From positions 21,480,245-21,544,244 of the forward strand of contig QCXZ01000086.1 in the NCBI GenBank assembly GCA_025024175.1: a stretch of DNA of 64,000 nt, read 5' to 3'. How positions within the stretch are numbered: position 1 is the first letter of the stretch; each line of letters begins with the position of its first letter. The notes below the pieces were generated by a model that had not been told where the DNA came from, made no database searches, and saw only the letters and a program-made list of their open reading frames with translations. The DNA comes from Rhyzopertha dominica (Eukaryota > Arthropoda > Insecta > Coleoptera > Bostrichidae). The position numbers and the translations under genes were made by a program. Below are positions 33,941 to 45,712 of this stretch, one piece after another.

Positions 33941-36168
33941 TTGATAAACCACACGTGATCTTATTTTTTATATATAAATAAGTGGTACTTACCATTGAAT
34001 GAAATGCCTGCCGATATGGCTGATTAAAAAAAGTATAACATTACAAAAGTTCCATTTGTATACTGGGTAGCCCATACTGAAAACAGTATTATTAATATCT
34101 ATATATAGAGTGATGCAAAACTTCTTAATTTAATTTAATGGGTTTTTTTAAACCTCAGACAGATCAATTACGTTTCGTATAACGTTATCTTAGTCACCAT
34201 GGTAAAAAGTTTTGTTTTTGTTTGTACATGGCCATCTGGTCATGGAAGCCAAGGCTTGGACCCATGGAGTCTCGATTTAAATCCCGTGGATTTTTCATAT
34301 GGGGGTACATGAGACCATTCGTTTTTGCTGATGTCATAGATAGTAGAGATAATAATTAACAATTCAGTGTTATCACTTCGTAACGAATATTTATTATTTA
34401 AAATTATATGAATCCAAAGGTGTATTGGTATATGCATGCATTGCATTACTAAAATGCAAATAGTTATCTCCAAAACGGTCGATAGCGACCTATACAAAGT
34501 ATAAATTTTTTATGGATAAAGGATAGAAGAACAGAAGACGTAACAAAAAAGCAACGTGAAGTACCGTATATTATGGCTCCACGTGCAAATAGCAATTTGT
34601 CAAAATATTTACATTTCTTGACCCCCCAAAAAAACTCAAAATATTTAAATAGAATTTTGTATTCGAAAAAAAAAGTTATTGAGAAATATCGAAAAATTCA
34701 AAACCAAAATAATTTTAAATCGTAATATTTCAACATAGGGAATATATAGTTACGTTAGTTCCCTTTACTTTTGCACCGCCCTGTAAAATCCGAAAACAGG
34801 AAAAATCGCATTCACTTTCTCGTTTGTCGTCCCCCTGAATTAGGGCAATTTTCTTTAAATTTTAAACTGATAAGCCCTTTTATGGGAGCTACAATATTTT
34901 TTCATAAAGAAATTACTAAATGACAAAGTAGGCCCATTTTAAGCATTTACTTAAAAATATATACAGGATGCGCTATTAGCGCGGCATTGCTGCATATCAT
35001 TTTTGTTATTCGATGCAGAGAAAAGGTACAAAAATAACAACTTTAATTTAGAGATTTCTTGCGAATTAAATTTCGGATCTCGAGAAATTTGATTTTTAAA
35101 TATAATTTTTTTTCGTCATCCAATCTGAAAGTTATATAACTTTAATTTTGTTACGGTTCATAGAAGACTATATATAAGTTTCAGCAGTATTAGGAAATAT
35201 TGAGTTTTTGTGCCTTTTTCAATTTCTGATTTATAAAAAGTTTATGGAAAATGTAAAAAAATAGTTCTTAAAATACAACAGTAATTACATAATATTCTGC
35301 GCTCAAGTAAAATAAAAAAGTAAGTATATGTTAAAGAACAGGGTTTCTAGTAGTTTTAAGTGACTTAAATCTAATTGGTTGTTTCTGTTTAAAAGATAGT
35401 ACGTTGTGTTTACCATGTAGCATCATCTAACGTTTGCATTTAATAGTAAAATTTTGTAAACATGCAGACACAAGAAGAGCACATAAAAATTACTTTCAGC
35501 CAACAAAATTAAAAATCATAAACTCTTTTGGCGACTGTGTCCGTGGCGATGTATTATATAAAAATGCACGATAAAACATTAGTTGTCATTCTAAATAGTG
35601 GTGTATTTATTCCAGCAAAACAACTAAAACCATTTACCAGTTACTAAGATGATCTTGCTAGTAAGCAAGCATGCTACTATTTTAGAAAGGTAAATATGAT
35701 GGCATTTGTTTGCAGATTATTGTAGAAACAAGGCATAAAAGCTCTTGGCTTATATTCTACTGCAGCGGTTTTTAACTGGTGGTTCGTGGACCACTGGTGG
35801 TCCCTCAAAGCACCTAAAGAAGTCTGTAAAGTCATCATAAAATTATTAAAAGACAACCAGACAATAACGCGCCAAAAAGTCGGCAGTGGACTCCGACGGA
35901 GTTATGGCAAGAGGCAGGCTAAGAAGATACAGAAAGTATACATACTAAACCATATCACACGCTAGTTTGTCAAAAATTCTGCTAGCTGTGTTTTTAATTG
36001 CGATTTAATTTGCGTCTAGTTTCAGTGGTTTGTATTTATTCTTTATTCAGTTCTTAATTACAGCTTTCTTTATAAAGCACTGACACAAAACTGGCAAGGC
36101 AACATTAAAGATGTGTGTTTACTATGTCACATTTTAAAATTTAATTTTCAGATATACTTAAAACTAAT
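33941..36168. other. Intergenic AT-rich DNA
   Basis: 2.2 kb without a recognised gene. A short frame on the minus strand (34497-34240) has no known motif. A cagcggtttttaactggtgg block at 35764 resembles hAT-type termini but has no partner end. Confidence 0.4.
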
Positions 36169-36275
36169 GGGCCTGTTTCTCTTCTCTATTTTAAGCTAAA
36201 ATCAAAACAGTTGTCATGTTTACTGGGTTGATTTTAGCTAACATCGACTTTAGCAAAGAGAATAGAAACCGGCCC
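36169..36275. mobile_element. Small palindromic MITE, about 107 bp
   Basis: Ends gggcctgtttctcttctcta and tagaaaccggccc with mirrored inner blocks (aagctaaaatcaa / ttgattttagct). Same family as 7444-7571. A partial third copy may lie at about 31480-31530. Confidence 0.65.
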
Positions 36276-36832
36276 GATATGTTTTAACAGACAAATCAAT
36301 ACAAAATTCGTGCCTTTCTCAATCTCGATTTTTTGTTCAAAATAAGAATTTAAAAATGCTTCTTTCGTTTATAAACGAAAGAATGACGGCGATTATTTTA
36401 AATTGGGTGTTACTTCAATAGAAATAAATGTGGAGCCTAGACTTCAATACGTAAGATGTGCAACTGTTCTTGCTTATGATGACTTTAAAGCCAACAACGT
36501 TGATATATAATTTAAAAATTGTACATCCGAATTATTGTTATCGTCCGCGAGAATTCTTCGAAAGCAAACCAGTAAATGTAGAAAAAAATTAAAATAAAAT
36601 CTTTTTAAATTTCAAAATTTATTGCCAAATCCAAGAACGCATACACAATCAGCAAAACTCCTATAAGGCCGTGAGCTTAAAGCTGTTGAAGAATTCAAAA
36701 GAAAATTCGTGACATTCCATTATGCAAAGGCACAACATAGAAATCATTTCTATGCCATTACCGGAGTACGTTTTCATAAATAATATACCTAATTCTCTTG
36801 GTTTCAAATAATTTTTATTTTTTTTGTTTGTA

Positions 36833-37277
36833 CAGGGTGTCCCGCATTATGGTGCAACCTCTCGGAATCTGAAAACTGATGTAAAATTAACACTTTTGTT
36901 GAAATAACGCCCGCCTACTGAGATATTGACTCTTAAACATGGCGGAAGAGAAACAATTTTCAAAAATATATCCTAGACCGGTTGATATAACTTCATCAAA
37001 TTTTAGTTATTATTATTTGAAGTGGAAGCCGTTAAAATGTTGCGCATATTTTTTTTAATAAATATTTTGGGGGGCCGGGAGGGGGCCAACCCCATCACAT
37101 TTTAACCCTTAACTTTAAAACGGGTAAGCTTTTTTTCAAAAATATGTTTTTTTTAATCTTTGGGCCTTGCAAACAAGATAAAGTACTCTTACCTAAAATT
37201 GACCCTTTCCGAGAAAATCGCATTTTTACACCAGTTTTCAGATTCCGAGAGGATGCCACATAATGCGGGACACCCTG
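36833..37277. mobile_element. Tc1/mariner-type MITE, 445 bp
   Basis: Ends CAGGGTGTCCCGCATTATG / CATAATGCGGGACACCCTG are near-perfect, flanked by TA (36831-36832, 37278-37279). Inverted similarity continues inward (tcggaatctgaaaactg). No coding capacity. Confidence 0.92.
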
Positions 37278-37383
37278 TAATGTAAGGTATTACCGCCGAA
37301 GAGTAAGTGTGGTGGTCCATGGTAAGACAACAAATTAATCCAATGATCCCTCATCGCTGAAATTTAAAAACCAATCAGCAGAC

Positions 37384-37575
37384 GTGCCCCCGAAGGAAAA
37401 GTCCAATTTTGTCAAATCTGGTGACCCGGGGAGAGCAGTTTATCGGGCCGTTGCTGCCAAACCATACTCATTTTCATATCATCGGTTTAAAAAAGCATCT
37501 CACTTACTGAGTATAATGAAGCGGCGCAGCATCGTGTTGCAGCCACATCTCCTGTCCAACATTGAGGGGAATAAT
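37384..37575 (-). pseudogene. Mariner-like transposase relic
   Basis: The minus strand reads MWLQHDAAPLHYTQ-stop-VRCFF..., GSNGPINCSPRVTRFDKIGLF, a decayed form of the WxQHDGAPAHY...[23 protein letters not shown] block. Two stops and loss of the SPD motif show it is dead. A different subfamily from the three longer copies. Confidence 0.6.
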
Positions 37576-38467
37576 TTCTAACAATTATAACAACAAATTT
37601 GACAGACCTTCGTTGGTTACTAACACTTCCCATACATATAGTCTTCTCGATTCAGTTCTTGTATGAGCTAAAAATGATAGGGGTGCCATTTATTTATTTT
37701 CTAATTTTAGAAATATACTAGTCTTACTAATATGGAGGGATTTCTTTAAAACATCCAATGAATTGTCTTCAGTTGTTGCAGAAAGTGTTCCTTCGGCCTT
37801 GGTGTAATTAATACTTTCACTTTTTTCAAACGTTGATTTCAATCTTTGAAAAGCACGTGTGATATTCTGGTCGTAAAACCTAGATGCTAACAAACAATTT
37901 CCTTCGCTTTCTCCAGTAGATCATACCGATTCTTTCTATTTTTATAAAATTGATTCCTCCAGTACATACATAGTAATTATAGCATAAAAACCAAATAATA
38001 CAAACGCAAAATACGGATAAATTACAACCCGTTTGATAAGCAATGAAATAAATTACTTCGCCTCCTTTTTTCATCGTTTTTCTATTAAATGACTACTGCG
38101 GTTGAACAAAAATACAAGTACCTACAAACTAAATAGGAAAGAAACTTCGCTTGGTATGTGTTTTACCAAAATCGAAAGATCTAATTATCCTGAATTGTTT
38201 GAAATTCAAAAATTAATGCGCAAGAAATCTGTAAATCAAAGTTGTCGGTTTTCAATCATTATGATTTTTCACGCCCTAGCGAATGGAAAAACTGCATCTA
38301 CTTATTCTTTTACTTTCGAGATATTCGGTATTTCCGAGTATGATGCGAACATCAGTTGAAAGAAAGACATCAAATAAGGTTACATGACGTAAATAAAATG
38401 CCTCTGAATTTTGACAAGAAATTTAAAAATCGAGCTTTAAAAATTAGATAAACTTTAAAATGCATGT

Positions 38468-38571
38468 CTATGCTGTGCTGTCTACACCTCAACCAACTGC
38501 AGATAGATCTATTTCGCTGTCATTACAGCTCATCAGTNCAGTTTAGGTCTAGTGTAGACAGCACGGCATAG
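38468..38571. repeat. Short foldback repeat
   Basis: Arms of 20 bases (38468-38487 and 38552-38571) mirror each other with one mismatch: ctatgctgtgctgtctacac and gtgtagacagcacggcatag. The loop is about 64 bp. N bases at 38538 and 38579. Confidence 0.65.
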
Positions 38572-38878
38572 AACTGGTNTTGCTTATATACCAAAGCAAT
38601 GGTATGATGAAAGTAAGAATTTAGGATGGCAATGCCATCTGTCAGCATTGCACTGACATGATGACAAAGCCACCTAGATAAACTTTGTTTTTCAACCTTT
38701 TCTCTGCAACGAATAGTAAAGAAACTACGGAGAGAAAAAGAGAATTCGAGACTACGAATTTTGGCACCCCTAGGAAACCATACGAGACAATTGGGTTTTC
38801 AAGACAAATACCAGGAAAAAAATTGAGAGAGAGCAGAAAATATGACAGGATGCCCAGATAAATAAAAATCACATCTCC

Positions 38879-39064
38879 TCATTTCTTTTTATTCAAAGTT
38901 CTTTGTTTCTCAGCGTGGACAACAACCTGTTCCTCGGTGTGCAGACCCTTCCTCCTTCTGACCGCCTTGAGAAGTTTGCTGGCCCTAAGGGCCACGCTCG
39001 AGTGAGAGGAAGTCTCACCCTCGTCATCGGAGACCGGCTCAGCTCTTGGATCACCCTCGACGAT
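38879..39064 (-). CDS. EFL1: EFL1 (elongation factor-like GTPase 1), last exon
   Basis: 61 codons plus TGA. Starts IVEGDPRAEPVSDDEG and ends with LLKAVRRRKGLHTEEQVVVHAEKQRTLNKKK-type residues, diagnostic of the EFL1 C-terminus (AVRKRKGL..EE.IV.HAEKQRTL). The acceptor ttttacag is on the minus strand, phase 0, matching the donor of the exon at 43991-44178. EFL1 is a cytoplasmic GTPase related to EF-2 that, with SBDS, releases eIF6 from pre-60S ribosomal subunits. Confidence 0.9.
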   Translation of the reverse strand: MVEGDPRAEPVSDDEGETSSHSSVALRASKLLKAVRRRKGLHTEEQVVVHAEKQRTLNKKK

Positions 39065-39252
39065 CTGTAAAAGGTTAATTAAGCTGAAATTCCCCGGAAA
39101 TCACTTCATTATTAACAGCGAAAACAAATAAGGGGACCAATAAAGGGCTGATATGGATTAATTTTAATTAAATAACCATATGCACAGCTGCTAATAAGCA
39201 GATAAAGGTGTGGATAAATAACGGAATTCGATGCGGATGTTTTCAGATAACC

Positions 39253-42200
39253 ATGAAGAGCCTAGTGGTGATTATTGCCGTCTCGTTGGCGCTGGCCCAG
39301 GCGAAAATCGTCAAGAGGACTTTCTCACCTAGGGTAAGCCAAAATGCAGTACATATGGTTACAAACCGAAACATATTTTATCTTACAATCTCCATTTGAT
39401 ACTGTGCTTCATAATTTGCTCATACTTTGCAGACCACACAGCTAAATTTCGGTTAAATGATGTTGCTCAAGCCTCGATATCGGAATCATTTTTGTTTCTT
39501 TTATTTACTACGAACTTTAATAAGAAGACGCATTTGTGTAATTGCGATTACTATACAGAACCTGAGTAAATACATATTTTGAATCGTAAACTTCAACAAC
39601 TAGTATAAATCCAAACAAAAGTACAGTAATTAAACTTAAGTAGTAAAGTAAATCAACGTTTGTGTGTGTTCAGCTCATCCAGAACTCTTGTATAAGGTTC
39701 AATTTTAAAGAACAATAAAATACATGTTCCTGAAAAAATTAAACAATTGGGATTTGCATTGTACATCCGTTGCTCATTTCAGGCTCCAATTTAATATGAC
39801 AGGCACAAGTTCAAACCACGTGTGCTACTGCTTTGAATTTTATAGATTATCTTCACATACAGGGTGATTTTTTTCGATGTTTAGCATGGGGATTTCAGAA
39901 ACTATCAGGGATGGAAGTAAGCTGTCATTTTCGAGATATGGCATAAACAAAAAATGGCTAGGTTTAAAAAAACGGGCATTATTTAAGCTTCCCAACGATG
40001 TAAAAGTCCCTACGATTATTTAAAAAATGGAATAGTTATATCAATTTTCCTGTTTTATCTTGATTTTTAATCTCGTTGGCCATCGAAAAATTAAAGCTCA
40101 TCAACGGCTTCTCTAAAGTTTTCCACTGTCTCATAACTTCGGGAGATCGAGGAGAGCATGGAGCTGGTACGCTTCTTCCATTCCAAGAGTTGGGAAAAAC
40201 TTCGTTCAAATAATTTCGTATTTCCCTCATGTTATGAGGGGATTGCTCCATCTTGCTGAAGCCATTGCGCGAATCTCTAAATTCAGTTGGTCCAGCATAC
40301 TCGTATCTTAGAATTAGTTTTGGAGGAAAATGAGATAACGTACACCCATAAAAAATATGCAGACACATCATCATATTTAATTCCTGCATCTAGAGATATT
40401 CATTATGCTGCAGTTTGTGAATTGTATTTTATCAGTCCAAAGAACTTTTACTGAAAATTATAGATCGGTTCTTCACATATTCTTAAACCATCTGTGTTTG
40501 TGACACTGATTATTTGTATGGATAAAATGCATTCTTTTTCACACACTTACAACAGTGCGCTGTTATGTTCCTTGCATTGTTGAAACCGATGGATTTTGAA
40601 CTACAAAAGCTAACACTTTTATCTCTGCAGCTTCATTTATTTAATTTGAATTCATTTGGTTTACTGAAGAAGCTATGAATTTTCGATTTATTTTAAGCCA
40701 TAGCCCAACTACGGTTTACATTAAAAAAATGTAAGTTTATGTCATATCTCTAAAATTACATCTTACCTGCAAAATTGAATAACATTATTTGATTGGGAAC
40801 ATCACTTTTTGCAATTTTATGTTTATACTTTATAAATAGCGACGCTACTAGAATAACAAGATTTTGCCACAATTTTTTTTTCGTTGCATTAAATTAGGCT
40901 TACAAAATGTGCTAAATATCAAAAACGCTTATTCAGTATACAATCGTCTACAAAATGGGCGTACCAAGGGGGGAGAGCAAGCGGAGACAGCTGCATTATA
41001 ACAGTTAATACAGAAAAAGATTAAAACGTTCAATCACTTGTAGTAAGCAAAAATCTATTCACCAACATTTATGAAGATAAATTTATTTGTTTTAAGTTTT
41101 AAGAATCCAAAAAAGGATCAGTAAAAGTATTATCAGCACAAATTAAAAACACGGTTTACTGTTACAGGTACTAGTATACAAAGGTCTTCTGAAATCCGAT
41201 AAAATGATTTTCTGTTTATTTACACGAGGCGTAATTTTCTTTAAATTTTAAGTGTGTGTGAATTTTTGGGAACAGTATACTGGCGGACTAAGGGAGTTGG
41301 CTTAGTCTTAAAAAATTTTCGTCTGAGTAGTCCGCTGTGGAATTGTAAAATTTTGTGGCGCCTATAGTTATCGTTAAAAATATTGGAACCCCCCCTACTC
41401 TCCGACTGCAGCGGCGGGACGCGGACTACATTGGAACATCTGGGTTGACACCATAGGTTGTAACATCGATTGGTAGAAAAAAACGGCGTCGCAAAACCTT
41501 ACAAAAGATGACTACTTTTATAACCTGGTCCAAATATAATGGCATTCACATTGAAACTCTATCTGTAAACCAATTATATAACAAAAGCATAATTTTGTAC
41601 ACATTTTACACAACCAGTTAAAAATTTTACACAACAACATTGAAGATATTATACAGGGTCACTACAAAGTATGGACCCATCAGGATATCTCAGGTTCCGT
41701 TCGACCGATATTTCTGAAATTGTGCATGGGCTTATTATGGTTAATTAAAATGCATTTTCTGGATTTTTTTCAATTCTGTCTCGGCTCTCGTCTCCGAGAT
41801 ATGGGCGCAACTTGCATTTTTTTAATGAGAACGGGATATTTTTCCTGATTTTAAAAATGTATCACACTTGTACAATTTATTGCTTCTGAGTTTAGAAAAG
41901 TGTAAATACAATAATNAAGCCTGACAAAGAAAAAAGAATGACAACAACTTTCTTTATCGCTAAAATGGACAAAGAAGCCAGGTATTACCAATCTTTCCTT
42001 GCCTGGTGATAATTTTCGTCTAGTTTGATCAATTTATTGCGAATCGGGTACCCAAAAATTAAAAAAAAAACATGATTCCGCGAAAAATGCTGTATTTTTT
42101 CAGATTTACATTACAGAAGATGCCCAAAATGTTTCCCATTTACTTCCTGGCAGTAATGCAGCCTTGAGTAAAAGTTTTCTAATATTCTTTGTAGCATATT

Positions 42201-43928
42201 TGGAGGTAAGTTCTGAATTTCTGCCCTGATTCGTCCTTTTAAATCTTCTGCATTATGTGGGCGATCAGCATAAATACAATTTCTCAGATACCCCCCACAG
42301 GAAAAAAAATCAAGCGGCGTTAGATCAGGGAACGTGCTGGGCCTTCTATCGCTCCGCGCCTACCAATCCATCTGTCTGGAAATATCGCATTCAAATATCA
42401 ACGAACGTTGACTACAAAATGGGGCGGTGCACCATCTTGCTGAAACCATATCTGTTCAGAAGGATGCACAGCATTTTCACGATTAGGGAACAGGCGAATA
42501 AGTTCTGGTATAATGTGTTCGCGCAAGAGCTGCAAATACGTGACCGCATTCAAATTCCTATCGATGAAAAAACGCCCAATAATGTGCTCACCGATAATAC
42601 CACACCAGACATTCACTTTCTGAGGGTGTTGTGTGCAGACTTGGATTTGTGTCCCACCAATATCTGCAATTATGTCTATTTACATTACCATTGAGGCAAA
42701 AAGTCGCTTCATCAGAAAACATAATCCAATTTAAAATCTCTTGCACCCCCGGTTTCGTCAAAACCTTGCAATGTTTTAATAACTCATTGATCTGGCAATC
42801 GGTTCACAATCTTCATGAATTGCTTTGTGGAGGTAGAGTGCAACTACTTCACAATAACTGCTCCCTCTATTTCCATAACCAATCATCATCAAAATTTGGA
42901 TGCGATCATGTTCAGTTAACTGAGGCATTGCGATTGCAAATAACAAAGTGAATGAAAATTATCACAAGTCACGAGAAAAATAGAGACAGCTTAGCTATAA
43001 CGAATAGACCAAAGTTTGTCATCACACTTTTCTCAACTCAGAAGCAATAAATTGTACAAGTGTGATACATTTTTGAAATCAGCAAAAAAATATTCTTTTC
43101 AAGGATGTACTTTTTGACTCCCCTTCCCATTGTAAATTTGCAACTTGCGCCCATGTCTTGGAAACGAGAGCTGACACGGAGTTGAAAAAATTCCAGAATA
43201 TGCATTGTAATACGACCATGCACAATTTCAGAAAAATCGGTAGAACAGAACCTGAAATATCCTGCTGGTTCCACACTTTGTAGCGACCCTGTATATATTG
43301 AATTTTAAAATTATTTTCTACGGGAAATTCCTACTTTGCGGCCCCTTAGGCCAAAAGCTGGGTACGCCTATGGTCAGCAGGATAAATTTAAGCAATAACT
43401 TCCCCAATTCTTAAATCTGTGCTAAATAAATGCCATTTATTACTAATAAAAATTGATGCATTCTCCACGCAGGTGTGCCTCAACCTGTTATCGGATTGTG
43501 ACAACCTAGAAGGCGTCGGTGATGACGAGGACAGCCTCAGCGAAGGAACCCCAGGGAAACGAAGCACGAGAACCTGTTTGAACACCATGTCCGACGACTG
43601 CGTCAACGGCGGTCTCGTTGGGTCCGGTGACGATGAGGAGAGTCTCCTGGAGGGAACGCCGGGAAAACGAGGCAAGCTTTCCAGGACGTGCCTAAACACG
43701 ATGTCTGACGACTGCGCGAACGGCGGCCTGGTGGGTGCCGGGGACGACGAGGAAAGTCTCCTAGACGGGACTCCTGGAAAAAGAGCGGCCGACCTCGAGC
43801 TACTCAGGTACCTGGAGGCGTCAAGGTACTGCAGGAACGACGCCAGGTGCGTCTACCTGTACCTGAAGACGGGAAAGAGGGACGCGAGGGATTTCTTCCG
43901 GTTCCTCGGAGGCTACCTCCAAGGGTGA
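39253..43928 (+). CDS. Amidated neuropeptide precursor, calcitonin-like, with three Cys-ring paracopies
   Basis: Exons 39253-39333 (27 codons) and 43473-43928 (151 codons plus TGA) join in phase 0 to give 178 residues. A signal peptide ([17 protein letters not shown]) is followed by KR sites. Three repeats each have CLN-xxx(x)-D-C near the start and end in GTPGKR, the Gly-Lys-Arg amidation/cleavage signal, giving Pro-amides. Copies 2 and 3 are almost identical ([27 protein letters not shown]). Copy 1 is older (VCLNLLSDC). An N-terminal disulfide ring and C-terminal Pro-amide are the hallmarks of calcitonins, including insect calcitonins. A fourth segment, [18 protein letters not shown], could yield another disulfide-bonded peptide. 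An acceptor at 39246 suggests a 5' UTR exon. The gene lies inside the EFL1 intron on the other strand. Confidence 0.8.
39860..40420 (-). pseudogene. Degraded mariner-like transposase fragment
   Basis: A minus-strand frame contains [40 protein letters not shown], a decayed QQDGAPPHN..EVRxYL...FPxxWIGR..P.WPPRSPD block in which the catalytic Asp residues are lost. A mariner-like terminus (acagggtgatttttttcgat) lies at 39861. The other end was not found. Confidence 0.55.
41654..43291 (-). mobile_element. Tc1/mariner-type transposon copy 3, 1638 bp
   Basis: Termini CAGGGTCACTAC / GTAGCGACCCTG with TA on both sides. The transposase is on the minus strand with [22 protein letters not shown] and [16 protein letters not shown] blocks (42616-42398). 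Its 5' region near 42870-42950 matches the start of copies 1 and 2 (LTEHD). Frameshifts, internal loss and one N (41916). Located in the peptide-gene intron, which is also the EFL1 intron. Confidence 0.88.
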
Positions 43929-43990
43929 TGGTTTTGCTTGATTCTCTGTACACCACCGATGCGTAAATAAAGATATTCTAAGAAACTCAC

Positions 43991-44178
43991 CTCGTATCTG
44001 TCGAAATGCAGGCTGGGCATGGCCTGGCCGGAAGTGGCTTTTCGTATTTCGGTCGCGAAACCGATGCTCTCTATGACCGGAAGCTCGGCTTTTACCAGAA
44101 AACTCTTTTCTTGGTCGTCCATGCCTACCGCCTCTAGTACTTTGCCTTGGCGCCGGTTTATCACGCTGTATACTTTAC
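43991..44178 (-). CDS. EFL1: EFL1, penultimate exon
   Basis: Acceptor gttccag, then KVYSVINRRQGKVLEAVGMDD, LVKAELPVIESIGFATEIRKATSGQAMPSLHFDRYE and donor GAG|gtgag. This is EF-G/EF-2 domain V (VY.VI..R.G.V......LPVIES.GF...IRK.TSG.A.P...F..WE). Joining to 39064 gives FDRYE-IVEGDP, colinear with WE-VIDxDP of EFL1. The exon enters phase 2, so another exon must lie upstream (at higher coordinates), but none of the remaining EFL1 sequence was recognised up to 64000. Confidence 0.88.
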
Positions 44179-44289
44179 CTGGAACAGCAAGACGAAACCG
44201 CTAAAATCAATGAACGCAAAACATGAGTACATGATGGGTTTTAAAATGCCTGGGCGGGCCCAGCTACATCATATAATTTGACAACATCC

Positions 44290-45065
44290 AAACCCCTTTT
44301 CGCTGCGCTCACAATGTATAAAAATCCACTGCAAATTGAATCAATACTTCCACATCCAATTGTCAAAATGACGTTTACGCTTTTATTTGTTATACTATAT
44401 GATCAATAATGAGGTTTTGGGCATTTTTGGTCTCTACAATTTTATTAGAACAACAAACGGTTCTCGTAATAGTAAAAATCGTTTTTTAATGAAAAAATTG
44501 CGAAAAAGCTTTTCGATCAAAAATTTTATGTTCTATATAATAGCAAAATTAAAAAAAATCGTGTGGACAGGGCCCAAAATCCAGTTTTTTGGATATATTT
44601 CGACAATGTCAATTTTTTGGAAAAAATTTCTAAAACACTTTTTGTAGGAAATTTTATTTCCTATCTGATGATTTTCACGTTTTGAATATATTAAGTATTC
44701 TCGGAGATATTTAGGAACAACCGGTTTTTTAGTAACGGTTTTTCGCTAATACGTTTGCTGCACAGGAAATTTATAGGGACGAAAAATACTCGCAATTAAA
44801 CTACTAATATCACATACACAAAATTTGCAAAAAAAAGTAGTTACCCTACAATTTCGCCCCCTTCCCGATACCCTACTTACTTTGGGTAGTTGAGATTTAT
44901 ATGTATACCAAATTTCAAGTTCATATGTTAAGTCATTCGAATGTTATCGCGTCCACACACAGACCGACATAAATTTTTTGCTCAAATTTTGTTTTTGGAT
45001 GTTTTCGAGCATTTTAAAGCGAATGAGCAAATACAAATTTCTTCCCATCGGATGGATGTGGAAGT
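44290..45065 (-). repeat. Dispersed 0.9-kb repeat, copy 2 (inverted)
   Basis: Reverse complement of much of 3350-4330, including the tgcaaattgaatcaatactt start and the cgcccccttcccgataccct block. Confidence 0.6.
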
Positions 45066-45712
45066 AATATAAAAATAGAAATAGTATAAAAGTAACTACA
45101 AGTGCGTCACTTATGGAAGCTTGAAATTTAAGGCTTTAAGAATGTCTGCAAAACTCTGCAAACCTGGGAAAGTTAACGAAGATTCGACTCTTTTTATAAA
45201 ACATGCCGAAAACAAAATTAACTTTGCCTACATCATACAAAAATACAAGTTGTTATACATAACAAAACCGTTGTTTACGTAAGCTTGGATTTGCACATCT
45301 CTAAAAATATCTACCACAATGTAACATATGTGAAAATGTTTGATTATTTCCTATTTCCTATAGTCAAATATAGTCAAAAAATTATCCACCAGCACTGTAA
45401 TTGTTAAGTATTAGAATAACTATTAATACCAGAGAGTTACGACGCATTACTGTCTTACTTTTTTTGCTGCGAGTTGAACTGTATTATGACCATTTTTAAT
45501 TCCTCTTTTGTTGTAAAACTATAGCCAACTTTTTAATAAACTTACATTGCTTCATTTCTCCCTTAGGAATGTAGATACATAAAATTGCTAAGAAATTTTT
45601 TATATTTTTATTTTAAATCCAATGGCGTTCTTAAATTGCATTTTTTATACGGAAACCATAGTTAGCTTTGCTATTGTCGAAAAGAACTATTCTTTTTGAT
45701 CAAGAAAATGTA

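Noticed and set aside
35764..37340. Possible hAT element starting cagcggtttttaactggtgg
   Set aside because: No matching inverted end or 8-bp duplication found; the tggtggtccatgg block at 37310 is too weak a partner.
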